A stretch of 64,000 nucleotides of DNA from Acanthosoma haemorrhoidale (taxonomy: Eukaryota > Arthropoda > Insecta > Hemiptera > Acanthosomatidae): positions 124,001 through 188,000 of the forward strand of contig CAKNEZ010000003.1 in the NCBI GenBank assembly GCA_930367205.1. Reading direction: 5' to 3'. The notes beneath the pieces are model-generated. The model was not told the DNA's origin and did not search any database. It worked only from the letters and a program-made list of their open reading frames with translations. The position numbers were made by a program, and so were the translations under genes. This document shows, one piece after another, positions 8,946 to 18,561 of this stretch (positions are counted from its first letter, which is position 1; every line of letters starts with the position of its first letter).

Positions 8946-9172
8946 GACCGCTAGAGTGCGCCACCTTTATAACCTTCTTCATATATAACCTCATAATAAT
9001 AACAAACAATATGGCCGCTCTATTTATATCCTTACTAGTTTATAACCATATCGGAAACTAAATGTAAACAAAAATATTATTTGTAAACAATAACAAACAC
9101 AGAAATCAAAATGTAAACAAAACGTCTCCATGTCAATATTAGTGTTTTTATATAATAATAATCATAATATTT
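8944..9172 (+). repeat. Internal copy of the subterminal repeat
   Basis: Begins ATGACCGCTAGAGTGCGCC and is inverted relative to 12400-12622 (positions sum to 21566, with one 6-bp indel near the inner end). It has the look of the true left end of the right-hand element, so 8944-13030 would be one element with about 225-bp inner terminal repeats and 7058-8943 part of a second copy joined head to head. Confidence 0.8.
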
Positions 9173-10474
9173 AGAAATATCTAAAATAGACATACCGACA
9201 TAAATTGGTTTATTAAAAAATAATTTGGTTTTGGCCATATGAACGGCGACTAAATTTTCATTTATTATCGTGGAGTCTAAAAAATTAGGTTTAGCTACAA
9301 GTTTTCTTAATTTATTCCTATCGCTGACTAATTGAATGTTTATTCGATTTCTGATATTTTCCATAGTTTTACCAAAGACAGCATTACACATCGATTTGTA
9401 AAAATCTAGACGTTTCACCCAATAAGCGAATGATAAAGTGAGCATCGTATGATGATAAATTATGAAATAAAACGGGGACAAAAAGTTTTTTTCTTTGCTC
9501 TTGTAACCAGCTTGAGTAATTATTACTAGCTGTGATGGGGGTAGAGTTATTGTACTTAAGTGATTGTTTTTCGTAATATTTTAAAATTTTTAAAGAAAAC
9601 GATTCTAATGTTTTTATAAAATGGGATCCGACGTCTCGCCCCCTATAGATGTAAACTTTGTTGAAACGTAAAGAGGAATTATCATCTTCCTCTATTATTG
9701 GACTACCGGTTTTAACAATTAAACCGTACGACATAAGATCATGTTTCTGATATGGCACAGTCCAGGAAACGAAGGGTGAAGGTCTATTTCCTGAAATTGG
9801 TTTAAGTATGGTTTCAAAGTCACCGTAAATGACAAACTTTACTCTCGATCCTCTTTCTGGATTTTTAAATTGTACATACGGTTCATCCATCGGTAGCACG
9901 ACTCGAACTGGACTGTTGTTGTCGCATAGGAACGTGTGATTTTTTAAGTGCATCTCCACATCACCTTTTCGATTGTCGAATCTTGTGAAAAATCTTTTGC
10001 AGATTATATTTTTTTTTTCATGTTTATTTATCTGTTTACTAATAAGTCTAGACAATGATTTTATATAAACATAATGATTACCATGTTTTTCTTTGTCTTT
10101 ACCTTCTATAATTAACAAGTCTCTATGGTCCGCTAATACTTGTTTAGTGACTTTTAATGGATAGACCTCTGTATTATTTTCATCTAAAGCGTACAAATTG
10201 ATTGAAATTTTATTAATTTTTTCAAACCGTTTTATGTCTCGTAAGTTAACTGGATAATTTAAACATGAAAAATCGTATTTTGTCATTAAGTTATGATATT
10301 TCGACATTCTTTGAGGATCTTTTGTGACAAATATAGCTAATATTGCATACATGAAACACTTATTGTCATTATTATTAACATTTATACAACATTTTTTTGT
10401 TTTTTACAGAGTTTGGTAAAACTATATAACATCCACGTGATGCTGATAATGGTGAATATTTATTAATTTTGAGA
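9173..10474 (-). pseudogene. Protein-primed family B DNA polymerase, internally deleted
   Basis: Minus strand. The main frame runs from 10352 to about 9400: an N-terminal region with NKCF and HYVYIKSLSRLIS, a finger-like segment in which the second Cys of CKRC is Phe (ICKRFF), exonuclease motif I (YGDFETILKPI, residues 176-186) and motif II (HNLSSYDAH, 297-305). Just after motif II the gene jumps to NAVFGKTMENIR, the conserved helix that follows the polymerase B motif, and then to KPNFLDSTIINENLVAVHM and NKPIYVGMSILDISK. Exonuclease III, the palm Asp motifs and the C-terminal motif C are absent, so it cannot polymerise. Upstream coding continues to about 10474 behind a one-base disturbance near 10380. 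Confidence 0.85.
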
Positions 10475-10642
10475 GTCTAAGTCCGTCTATACTACTTAAG
10501 GAGACGTATACCCTCTCATTTAATAATAAAAATGTTAAAATACATGTGTTTTTTTTTTTTGTTTTTTAAACCTTAAATTAATAAATAGAACAAAAAAAAA
10601 TGTGATTTTAAAAATAAAACAATTTGTTGTAAAAAAATATTT

Positions 10643-11175
10643 TTATTGGTTGTACTCAAATTTTTCAATAACATTGTACAAAAAAGTCAATGATTTTGAA
10701 ACATAATCAAACAGTTCACACAATTTAATACATTCGCATTTTTTCAAAATAATATTTGGTGATATTAACTTTATATATGGTGTGATGTTTTCATTCAACA
10801 ATAGTGTCCATGGATAAGCATGTTCAATTTCCAAGCATCTTACTTTACCTCTTTTTGTTAGTGAGATGTCAATATTTTTTAATCGAATCGAATCATTTTC
10901 TTCTGTGACGCTCGCAGCATCAGTTTTTATCTTTTTTTCTTCTTGAAATGATCCAAGATGTTTGAAGACCTGGCTCTCAATTCATCCCATTGTTTTTTGT
11001 CTAGGTAGATTGTAGATTTCTTGTCGACTAGAGCTACCATTGGTACTCCAGCACGGAGCCCCACTTTTATAAACTTTTTTAATAAATAATTGAGTGGATA
11101 GACTGTTACTAATGCTAACTCTGTTGTGTACTGAACCATCATCGTTGATAAACTGAACCGTCTCTCTTCTCTCAA
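10643..11175 (-). pseudogene. Gene 3, right arm
   Basis: Mirror copy of 8063-8595, carrying the same frame break near 10950 and the same stop-within-AATAAA ending. It is followed 170 bp downstream by the start of PolB coding sequence. Confidence 0.5.
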
Positions 11176-11239
11176 GCTGATTATTTTTTTTATAATTTAA
11201 AAAGTGGGAGCTTAGTTTTTATTAATTTTTTTTTTCATG

Positions 11240-11623
11240 TTAGTATCCCAGAAAATCAATCTCTGATTCATCATTATAACTTACACTTTCGTTATTTTCC
11301 TCGTCATCAATGTGGTGATGTCTTTCCTCAAAGTAAAGTTTGAGCAACAGGTTTTTTATACCATAGAGAGTCGATCCTGTCAAACAGCACAAACACGTAT
11401 CAGGTCCCTCTCTAGCTTCAGGATCACTCCAAATGCAAGTAATGTAATGTCCGTTGGATTGTTCATCTGTTCCAATTAACTTTGCGTAATGGTATAGTTT
11501 ATCAATAAGTTTTCGAACATTTATAAATGTTAAAACATTTTGATGGTCTAGTCCGAAAGAAGGATATTCAAGGAGGTAACGTTCATAATATGGAGAACCT
11601 TCTAGACTTCTTATCACATCCAT
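11240..11623 (-). CDS. Gene 2, right arm
   Basis: Mirror copy of 7615-7998 with an identical translation (about 127 residues, CLCCLTG motif, acidic tail). Function not recognised. Confidence 0.6.
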   Translation of the reverse strand: MDVIRSLEGSPYYERYLLEYPSFGLDHQNVLTFINVRKLIDKLYHYAKLIGTDEQSNGHYITCIWSDPEAREGPDTCLCCLTGSTLYGIKNLLLKLYFEERHHHIDDEENNESVSYNDESEIDFLGY

Positions 11624-11737
11624 GACTACATACACAATGCATGCATGAGGAAAAATGATTACTTTTACATCTTAAAAGGAAAAGAAGGGGGAAATTTGTT
11701 ATAAATATAAAACAAATCACATTTTCAATATTTTTAT

Positions 11738-12169
11738 TTACCATATTTCAACAATTTCAAATTTTAATTTAAATGAGTTTCGTAGACCTCTTCCCTCGTA
11801 GGTCATAACAAAGTTTCCTATAAAAAAAAAAATATATAAAAACAGGATCGTTTAATAACAAAAGAAAATTTATTTACACTTTAAATTATAATTACCATTA
11901 TAATTATGTAGTTCTTCATCCGTCATAATTGTTGCGTAGCGATGAGGTAAAAATACGGAGTACGTTTCCCTAATAAACGGCTGCCCATGTTGGTCATGAG
12001 TGAAGCAATCTTCCAGCGTTGCCAATAAGGTAGGACCGTATTTGGTTGTAATTTTTTTTAGCTCTAAAATTCTATATTTAATTCCTATTTGCAGTTCGTC
12101 AGTACGGTTGTATTCCTTAACAGTAGTGAGGTTAAATTTTTCAACCAGAAATTTATCATTTGCAGACAT
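11738..12169 (-). CDS. Gene 1, right arm (two exons)
   Basis: Mirror copy of the left gene 1: exon 1 12169-11896, intron 11895-11818, exon 2 11817-11738, same 117-residue product. The leader differs: only 11 bases before the ATG are shared with the left arm. Confidence 0.7.
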
Positions 12170-12399
12170 CTAAATAAAAAGAAAGCAAATTCGAATTAAA
12201 AAACAATTCCTTTTCACCTCTTAGCTAATAGCCAAATTAAAAATCAAAATAAATAAAAAAGTTTAAATTATAAGAATAAATCAATTTACTTACAGTTCAA
12301 ATGATGTTTTCTTCAGCGCACTTGGACAATGAATAAGGGAAATTAAAAAAATTCGGTCCTATTTATGCGATTTCGAATGTAAACAAATGATAAATAAGT
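12170..12399 (-). promoter_or_regulatory. Right-arm promoter and leader intron of gene 1
   Basis: On the minus strand a GTAAGT donor at 12293-12288 and the shared TTTTTATTTAG acceptor bound a 124-bp leader intron. A weak TATA-like CATAAATAG lies near 12360-12368. The sequence is unrelated to the left-arm promoter. Confidence 0.45.
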
Positions 12400-13030
12400 A
12401 AATATTATGATTATATAAAAACAATAATATTGACATGGAGACGGTTTGTTTACATTTTGATTTCTGTGTTTGTTATTGTTTACAAATAATATTTTTGTTT
12501 ACATTTAGTTTCCGATATGGTTATAAACTAGTAAGGATATAAATAGAGCGGCCATATTGTTTGTTATTATTATGAGGTTATATATGAAGAAGGTTATAAA
12601 GGTGGCGCACTCTAGCGGTCATTTAGTTCATCAAGTGTGGTTATATATAGGTGAGGTTATGATATAAGGCGCTATCTGGTGAGGAGATTGGGAATTAAAG
12701 GGTGTTCAGGGATGGCGGTTATGTAAGGAGGTGGGGGAACAAAATGGTGGATGAAAGTTATGGTTATAAACTAGTAAGGATATAAATAGAGCGGCCATAT
12801 TGTTTGTTATTATTATGAGGTTATATACGAAGAAGGTTATAAAGGTGGCGCACTCTAGCGGTCATTTAGTTCATCAATTGTGGTTATATATAGGTAAGGT
12901 TATGATATAAGGCGCTATCTGGTGAGAAGATTGGGAATTAAAGGGTGTTCAGGGATGGCGGTTATGTAAGGAGGTGGGGGAACAAAAGGGCGGATGAAAG
13001 TGCGGGGTGGGGGTAAGGGGCGTGGTCTAA
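12400..13030 (-). repeat. Right terminal and subterminal repeats of the PolB element
   Basis: Inverted counterparts of 8944-9172 (inner part) and of 6443-6882 (two outer units, linked by ATGGCCGCTCTATTTATA). It ends GGGGTAAGGGGCGTGGTCT at about 13030, after which element A coding resumes. Confidence 0.85.
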
Positions 13031-13032
13031 AT

Positions 13033-13471
13033 TTTATTTTGAACCCGTCTTCTTCGGTATGTTCATTAAAATTCACTTTAACTTCTTCATTTTTTCTTTC
13101 TTTTTCTCAGTATTTCCTGTTTCATCTTCTTTCTTCTGTAATATTTGTAGATTCTCATTTTGAATTAATCTAAATTTTTTGATAATATCAAATCCTATAA
13201 GAAAATCTTCAAAATCATCTCTCTCTACAATGAACACATCAACATATTTTTCTATGTCAAAAATTTTCAATTTTATGGTTACTAAACCTTTTGTTTGTGT
13301 CGCACCATTGACTGTTTTTAAATATATCTTATTAACATCTTCTGTTTTTTTCTTTATCTTAATTAATTTTGTATTTATTAGAGAGACTTGGGATCCTTGA
13401 TCATATGTCCCATTTACCTGTAACTTCTCTTCTAATAATATTTTTACTTTAATCAATGGTGTGATTATTCG
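13033..13471 (-). pseudogene. A protease (N-terminal pol)
   Basis: Minus-strand frame entered by a -1 shift at 13471-13477; it starts RIITPLIKVKI and contains DQGSQVSLINT. The usual catalytic DSG reads DQG here, so activity is doubtful. A frame change near 13085 separates the long frame from the conserved NFNEH segment at 13045-13070. Pol homology ends at the PolB element junction. Confidence 0.75.
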
Positions 13472-14496
13472 TTTTTTTGTTCTGTATTTAGATCTACTTC
13501 TAATACTGAGTTGCTTCCCAGTATTCTAGTTTCATATTTGTCTCTCTTTTTAAACCAGCATGAAGCTTCTGGATGATATCTGATGCCTTTGTTCAATTGT
13601 TCACAATTATTGCATGGCTTTTTTTCTTGAAATTTGTTTTTACTAAAAAGTTTTTCATCTTTCTTTTTCATTAAATTATTTTTGTTCGCTAGACCCTCAC
13701 ATTTTCTAATTTCATGAAATAATTTGGTCGAATTCTCACATTTTTCCTTATCTAACTTATTTCTAATGAACTCAGGTAAGCCTGCAGCTATAAGCATCAC
13801 TAAAGTCTGTGAACTAATATTCTCATCCATATCTAACAATAATTTCTCTTTTTTCATGGCATATTCCATCAGTAGACCTTCTTTAAACCTATATGCTATA
13901 GCATGCATTCCTGTACTCTATCCTTGGTCTTCAAAAGTTTCCAAAAATTTTTCTTTCCACTCAGACCACACAGAGTCCATTGTTAATATTGTTAGGTTTG
14001 CTGAGTACCAGTCTAAGCATGACTTTTCCAAAAACAACCTTAATATCTCAATCTTATTACTGTCTGCATTGATTCCACATCTTCTACATTCTTTCTCAAA
14101 CATCTCTAGCCACTGTTTAGCATTTGAGTGTTTTAAATTTAGCTCATTCTCTTTATTTTGTGTGGATTCAACCATCTTATCTTTATTCACTACTTGTTCT
14201 AAATATAAATCATCAAACATCACATTACCTTCTTCATCAAAATATATTGTTTTCATTTTCTCGGTTAATGTAATCCACACACTCTTCTGTTGACCTCTTT
14301 GAGTAAAACTGTTCCTCGATCTTTTATAAATAAGTGTCTTAGTCAATTCTTCATGATCACTCATAAAGCTTTTCTCTAGGGGCAACACATATTCTTCGTT
14401 TTCCTCTGTCTTAATTGTGGTAATTGAGAGAACATTTGTCTTCTTATCCTTCGGTGATCCCACAAAGTTAATGGTGCATTTCAGTCTTTTCGCCAT
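13465..14496 (-). pseudogene. A gag
   Basis: The likely start is the ATG at 14496 (MAKRLKCTINFVG), 11 bases past the primer site; the longer frame from 14526 begins inside the LTR. Features: N-terminal SVWITLTEKMKTIYFDEEGN, capsid-like WLEMFEKECRRCGI and CLDWYSANL, YAMKKEKLLLDMDENISS, and a nucleocapsid segment CNNCEQLNKGIRYHPEASCW. A TAG near 13917 replaces the Trp found in D and E, splitting the frame. Otherwise it is collinear with D Gag (373 residues). Confidence 0.8.
13471..13477 (-). other. -1 frameshift heptamer of A
   Basis: Sense sequence CAA AAA AAC GAA TAA: slippery A AAA AAC, one sense codon, then the gag stop. The -1 frame opens into protease. Confidence 0.8.
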
Positions 14497-14506
14497 TGTA
14501 ACTCCT

Positions 14507-14516
14507 ATTGTCGTTT
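14507..14516 (-). other. Self-complementary primer-binding site of A
   Basis: Plus-strand ATTGTCGTTT directly before the LTR is the reverse complement of LTR bases 14654-14663. Ten perfect pairs, no spacer from the LTR. Confidence 0.75.
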
Positions 14517-14776
14517 TGTGAGACAATTATTGAAGGTGGGGTGAATAAACTGAAATCAGTTTCTCTGTAAACAAAGTTAGCAATTTTATTCACTATATAT
14601 TATATTATAACAATTATTAATATTGATTTACACAATCTTACCTGTAAACAAAGAAACGACAATTACAGTTAATAACTATCCATTCTCTATTCACACTATT
14701 TACATGTTCTGTTACCGTGTCAGCCAGTGGAAGCAGCACGGCAAATTCAAATTAAAGAGAGGACACTTTCATTACA
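14517..14776 (-). repeat. 5' LTR of A (260 bp, internal deletion)
   Basis: Matches 4573-4872 but lacks about 40 bp near 14715. The inverted copy at 16822-17081 has the same deletion and length, so that copy derives from this LTR and not from an intact one. Confidence 0.9.
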
Positions 14777-14783
14777 TATATAT

Positions 14784-15103
14784 AATGGTTCTTAGGGACG
14801 ACAGAAAAACAAGGTTGTGTTGCTCTGTAAAACAATGTTTATTTTCTTTTAATTGATAATTAGTTTACGGGTTTACAAATAAAATCTAAATTCATACCTG
14901 TAAAACAAAGAAACGACATTCAATGTTTATTCTCCTGTCGATTCTGTTTGTTTTATAATAACAAATAATTAAAGTAAAATCTTACGTTTAGCTTTTCTCA
15001 CTGCTTGCCTAACACTCACGTAACCTCCCTGCTGATAAGGCTAGTATCATTCTCTTCAACGCCTGCATTATCTACGTTGGCGCGGCGCGCTAATTCAAAT
15101 TAA
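14784..15103 (-). repeat. X-family LTR, inverted copy, first bases missing
   Basis: Inverse of 16495-16815. In sense direction it has CTTTGTTTTACAG|GTATG and, 73 bp on, TTGTTTTACAG|AGCAAC, the clade's intron-like layout. It lacks the LTR start seen at 16475. Confidence 0.8.
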
Positions 15104-15118
15104 TTCAAATAAAATGGT

Positions 15119-15505
15119 TGTAACAAATAATTATAACTATATAGAGTGCTGACAAAAAGTATAAAAAAATATTCAATTCCTTTTAAAATAGGATAGTTAC
15201 TACTAATTACAAAAAACATGAAATTTGAGCTCAATTCTATTAATGGATCCATAATAAAACAATATTAATATCACCCAATCGATGATCTTCTTGTAATCCA
15301 ATCAACGTTACTTTCTGATGTTGGTTCTTCTCCTCTCTTCCTGTATGGTACCGCCAATTCGGGAGCTTGCTAAGTCCGCTCTTCTAAACGGTCGTGCTAA
15401 GACTGGTTTCCCGCTCGTCCCCACTCCTAGGAGTATAAGAAAAAAAATGGCCCTTACCATATGTGAGGGTCATGATCTTCATTCTCTAATATCATGAATG
15501 TGACA
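15119..15505 (-). repeat. 3' LTR of B
   Basis: 387 bp, TGTAACAAAT...TGACA on plus; matches 22811-23196 with scattered substitutions. The eight bases before each copy (AAAATGGT) also match, so the true edge may be slightly further out. It lacks the intron-like layout of the A/D/E/F LTRs. Confidence 0.75.
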
Positions 15506-16045
15506 ATTGCCTTCCCTTATAAATAAAAAAAAATTTGATGACAAATTTTTTTTTTTTTTTGTGGATCCACAAATATTTTGTTGCTGCGTTCGATTTGTTA
15601 AATTGGTTGTTTATAACGGGTGTCGAAATTTTACAAAGTTTATAATAATAATTGTTCAAATTTTGCAAGGTTTTAAATTGCTTGAAGCGCGTACAAGTTG
15701 TTTGTAAAAATTTTTTACTTAACTAAATTATTATGGTAATTAGTATGGATTAGTTCGAAGGTACATTGTTTTATGGAACATAACGCGATTTGGAAAACAT
15801 TTGTTGAAAAGACGGTTGAGTGTGATTAGTAATACATATTGGTTTTTAATTAAAATACTAGACAATTCTACTGGTAATTAGTAACAATAGAGAAAAATTG
15901 TTGTGTGTGAGTGTGTGTGATTTGAATATTTTACCTGAGTGAACCTCAAGTGTTTATAAAAAAATTATAAATGTTACGAAAAGATAGGGAGGTCGTTGTC
16001 ATGTATAAAAATTGTATGAGCTCATTTTATTTCCTTGCTATAAAA
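15506..16045. other. AT-rich non-coding stretch of B
   Basis: Lies between the LTR and the integrase end. T and A runs and a GT-repeat near 15905-15918 are present; no convincing coding frame, env-like protein or RNA gene was seen. Confidence 0.5.
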
Positions 16046-16460
16046 TTAATTATAATGGGTCGGCTCATGGTATCGCTTTAAAGATAAAATATGAAAGGTC
16101 CCGCGTACTGTATCGTCAGCTGGGTGTGCGAGTACAAAGGATGAATTGCTCAATTTGTGCGTTATTCTATACGGGCCCTCCCAAAATGGAAGGAACTTTG
16201 AAATTTCACCGTTGTGTTTAGGAATACTCAATGATGTAACCAATACTAATTCTCCGATTTCCAACGTTTGTAATTTATGTTCCTTGTCATATTTTTCTTT
16301 AGCCGTTCGCCCTCTTGTTCTGATAATATCCATAGTCCGTTTCCGTAGTTCTTCCATATTTATTTCTTCGCCCTTACCTGTTTCGGTCTGCAACACTCCC
16401 TCCGTCCAAGAATATAATAAACTTTTTGGCCTTATCTTCCTTTTTAAATATTTTCGCTTC
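16046..16460 (-). pseudogene. B integrase C-terminal fragment
   Basis: The minus-strand frame holds LYSWTEGV, RKRTMDIIRTRGRTAKEKYD, GELVLVTSLSIPK and FWEGPYRITHKLSNSSFVL, the GPY/F-like C-terminal module of Ty3 integrases. Upstream sequence is lost at the X junction near 16460. Assigned to B by orientation and adjacency to its LTR. Confidence 0.65.
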
Positions 16461-16474
16461 TGGGGGGGGGGAGA

Positions 16475-16816
16475 TGTAAAGAAAATGTATTTCTTTAATT
16501 TGAATTAGCGCGCCGCGCCAACGTAGATAATGCAGGCGTTGAAGAGAATGATACTAGCCTTATCAGCAGGGAGGTTACGTGAGTGTTAGGCAAGCAGTGA
16601 GAAAAGCTAAACGTAAGATTTTACTTTAATTATTTGTTATTATAAAACAAACAGAATCGACAGGAGAATAAACATTGAATGTCGTTTCTTTGTTTTACAG
16701 GTATGAATTTAGATTTTATTTGTAAACCCTTAAACTAATTATCAATTAAAAGAAAATAAACATTGTTTTACAGAGCAACACAACCTTGTTTTTCTGTCGT
16801 CCCTAAGAACCATTAT
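16475..16816 (+). repeat. X-family LTR with polypurine tract
   Basis: A run of ten G and GAGA (16461-16474) directly precedes TGTAAAGAAAATG, as in D, E and A (GGGAGA|TGTAA), marking a plus-strand 3' LTR start. The potential intron is 16701-16773, with donor CAG|GTATG and acceptor CAG|AGCAAC. Almost no X internal sequence remains. Confidence 0.8.
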
Positions 16817-16821
16817 ATATA

Positions 16822-17081
16822 TGTAATGAAAGTGTCCTCTCTTTAATTTGAATTTGCCGTGCTGCTTCCACTGGCTGACACGGTAACAGAACATGTAAAT
16901 AGTGTGAATAGAGAATGGATAGTTATTAACTGTAATTGTCGTTTCTTTGTTTACAGGTAAGATTGTGTAAATCAATATTAATAATTGTTATAATATAATA
17001 TATAGTGAATAAAATTGCTAACTTTGTTTACAGAGAAACTGATTTCAGTTTATTCACCCCACCTTCAATAATTGTCTTACA
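16822..17081 (+). repeat. A-family LTR, inverted duplicate of 14517-14776
   Basis: 260 bp with the same 40-bp deletion. Potential intron 16957-17033. Separated by TATA from X on the left and by a short TA run from the next LTR. Confidence 0.9.
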
Positions 17082-17091
17082 TATATATATA

Positions 17092-17391
17092 TGTAATGAA
17101 AGTGTCCTCTCTTTAATTTGAATTTGCTGTGCTGCTTCCACTGGCTGACACCAGATGGAGCAGCAGTTATAAGATAGAGAAGGTTATGTGAGGTAACAGA
17201 ACATGTAAATAGTGTGAATAGAGAATGGTTAGTTATTAACTGTAATTGTCGTTTCTTTGTTTACAGGTAAGATTGTGTAAATCAATATTAATAATTGTTA
17301 TAATATAATATATAGTGAATAAAATTGCTAACTTTGTTTACAGAGAAACTGATTTCAGCTTATTCACCCCACATTCAATAATTGTCTTACA
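17092..17391 (+). repeat. A-family LTR, full length
   Basis: 300 bp, TGTAATGAAAG...TTGTCTTACA. Donor at 17267 (TTTACAG|GTAAG) and acceptor ending at 17343. It interrupts the protease of element C at 17392. Confidence 0.9.
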
Positions 17392-17399
17392 TATATTGT

Positions 17400-18290
17400 T
17401 GTGAACACCTGTATTCTTGTCTCGTAAGAACAAACGATGTTGTTGACCTGGAATATTTACAGCAGCACAGTTGGTCAGTTCTGTGTCTGCCGTGATGAGT
17501 TTTCCTTCTCCACAACCCATTTACATTCAGGTGTGCACTTAGACGGTATACATTTCATTCCGTAACGATAATGGCCAAAACAATACTTTCCTATTGGACC
17601 AAAACGTTTATTTCGGCTGTTACTACGAGAACGAACACAGTTATCTCTACATGAACCTCTGGATATTCTAGACTCAAGTGCGGATAGTCTTTTATTCAGT
17701 TCTTCCAGCGTCGAATCGAATGTGGGCCCTTTAGAATGAACAACATTTATATCACGCGCGGGTTTGATATCCCATATTTTATCACCAATTTCGGCTAATT
17801 TATCTAGATTGCCATCTGAAGTAGCCAAAATACTATTTATTTCCGTTGAAAGTTTATCAAGCCACAATGATTTCAACAGTTTATCAGAAACATCGTCACC
17901 TGCTTATCCTTTCATTTTTCGAAGTAACTGACTTGGTTTTTGATCTCCTATTTCTAATTCACTAACGACTTTTTTAATTTTTCTGTCCTCACTTTCTCGG
18001 AATATACTAGAACTATCCTTAGCGGTGGTATATTTGTTGTTCTCTGTAGATGAGACAATGTCGTATATGTTTTCTACTATCTTAAGGTCCAATTGAGCAA
18101 TTAGGTAATTAAATTTCGTACCTTCCCGAGTGATTCCTCCAAGGTCGAACTGGGCTTCCGCCTGGCAAAACCAAATTTCTGGTTTGTCTTTCCAAAACGG
18201 TGGAAGCTTGATACTAACCTTATCAATGTTCTTCGTCAAAGATTCACTATTTTCGTTTTTCATATTTTCTTCCGGCATGATTAATTTCAT
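17400..18290 (-). pseudogene. C gag and protease start
   Basis: The ATG at 18290 begins an acidic leader followed by VSIKLPPFWKDKPEIWFCQ, the N-terminal signature of insect Ty3 Gags of the DUF7041 type, then GDQKPSQLLRKMKG and a stop near 17900. The next frame has DKLAEIGDKIWD, a basic RSRSNSRNKRFG stretch, a Cys/His segment CFGHYRYGMKC, and LFLRDKNTGVH, which normally leads into the protease LIDTG motif but is cut here. Confidence 0.75.
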
Positions 18291-18301
18291 AAATCACTCA
18301 C

Positions 18302-18322
18302 GATCACGTCGGGGTCACCAAT
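18302..18322 (-). other. Primer-binding region of C
   Basis: Sense ATTGGTGACCCCGACGTGAT directly after the LTR, similar to the repeated leader motif of L. It looks like a tRNA-type site (TGGTGACCCC), but I cannot name the tRNA with confidence. Confidence 0.55.
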
Positions 18323-18560
18323 TGTAGTGGGGTTTTACACATTTATAAAACTCACAATACATTAAATAACTTTTATTTTAGGACCGAACACAAGGTACAA
18401 ATTTACATATCTTTCTTTTTTTTACACACCTTATATGAAATGAAATAAAATGAAAATAAAAAATAATAAAAGAATAAGTAGGTTATTTATTTGGCGATCT
18501 TTATGGATACCAATCAATGCCAAATTATTGTTGTTTAATTTTTAATTTTAACGTTTTACA
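18323..18560 (-). repeat. 5' LTR of C
   Basis: Plus-strand TGTAGTGGGGTTTTACA...ACGTTTTACA, 238 bp; right edge inferred from a TG...CA end and from where B pol resumes. No second copy is in the window, so the boundary is provisional. Confidence 0.5.
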
Positions 18561-18561
18561 A

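Larger units (their letters stand above)
10293..12180 (-). repeat. Right arm of the large palindrome
   Basis: Exact inverted partner of 7058-8945. On this arm the polymerase gene continues past the arm edge into the centre, so this arm is joined to the longer PolB copy. Confidence 0.9.
6170..13032. mobile_element. Palindromic Polinton/adintovirus-like PolB element
   Basis: A virus-like DNA element lodged in pol of A. Order: GC-rich minisatellite (6215-6440), duplicated subterminal repeats (6443-6882), promoter, gene 1, gene 2, gene 3 and the start of PolB on plus (arm 7058-8945), an internal subterminal repeat (8944-9172), PolB fragments on minus, the inverted arm (10293-12180), second promoter, and terminal repeats to 13030. 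Arm positions sum to 19238 throughout, so the arms have no indels. The polymerase matches the protein-primed family B type found in Polintons, adintoviruses and related insect elements. No integrase, packaging ATPase, protease or capsid gene is seen, so it is a partial or rearranged copy. Confidence 0.75.
4573..14776 (-). mobile_element. Ty3/gypsy element A, split by the PolB element
   Basis: Minus-strand element with a 3' LTR (4573-4872), integrase half of pol (4880-6168), protease (13033-13471), gag and a 5' LTR (14517-14776). RT and RNase H, about 1.5 kb, are missing and a 6.9-kb unrelated DNA element sits in their place. Polypurine tract GAGAGGGGAGA lies directly before the 3' LTR in sense direction. 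The 5' LTR lacks 40 bp that the 3' LTR has. Flanks are TA-rich, so a target duplication cannot be told apart from the repeat. Confidence 0.85.
14517..15103 (+). repeat. Inverted duplication arm (A LTR plus X LTR)
   Basis: 587 bp that recur inverted at 16495-17081, very similar by eye; positions sum to about 31598. The spacer of 1.4 kb holds the left LTR and 3' end of element B. Confidence 0.85.
17392..18560 (-). mobile_element. Ty3/gypsy element C, 5' fragment
   Basis: Minus-strand fragment: LTR (18323-18560), primer site, gag and the start of protease, cut off by an A-family LTR. Its Gag is of the same lineage as element L (LGDQKPSHLL in L, IGDQKPSQLL here). It sits within B between the RNase H and integrase parts. 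Confidence 0.7.

Noticed and set aside
14623..14856. 77-codon frame across the A-LTR/X-LTR joint, and its inverted twin at 16742-16975
   Set aside because: It crosses LTR borders and the TA junction; duplicated only because the block is inverted-duplicated.
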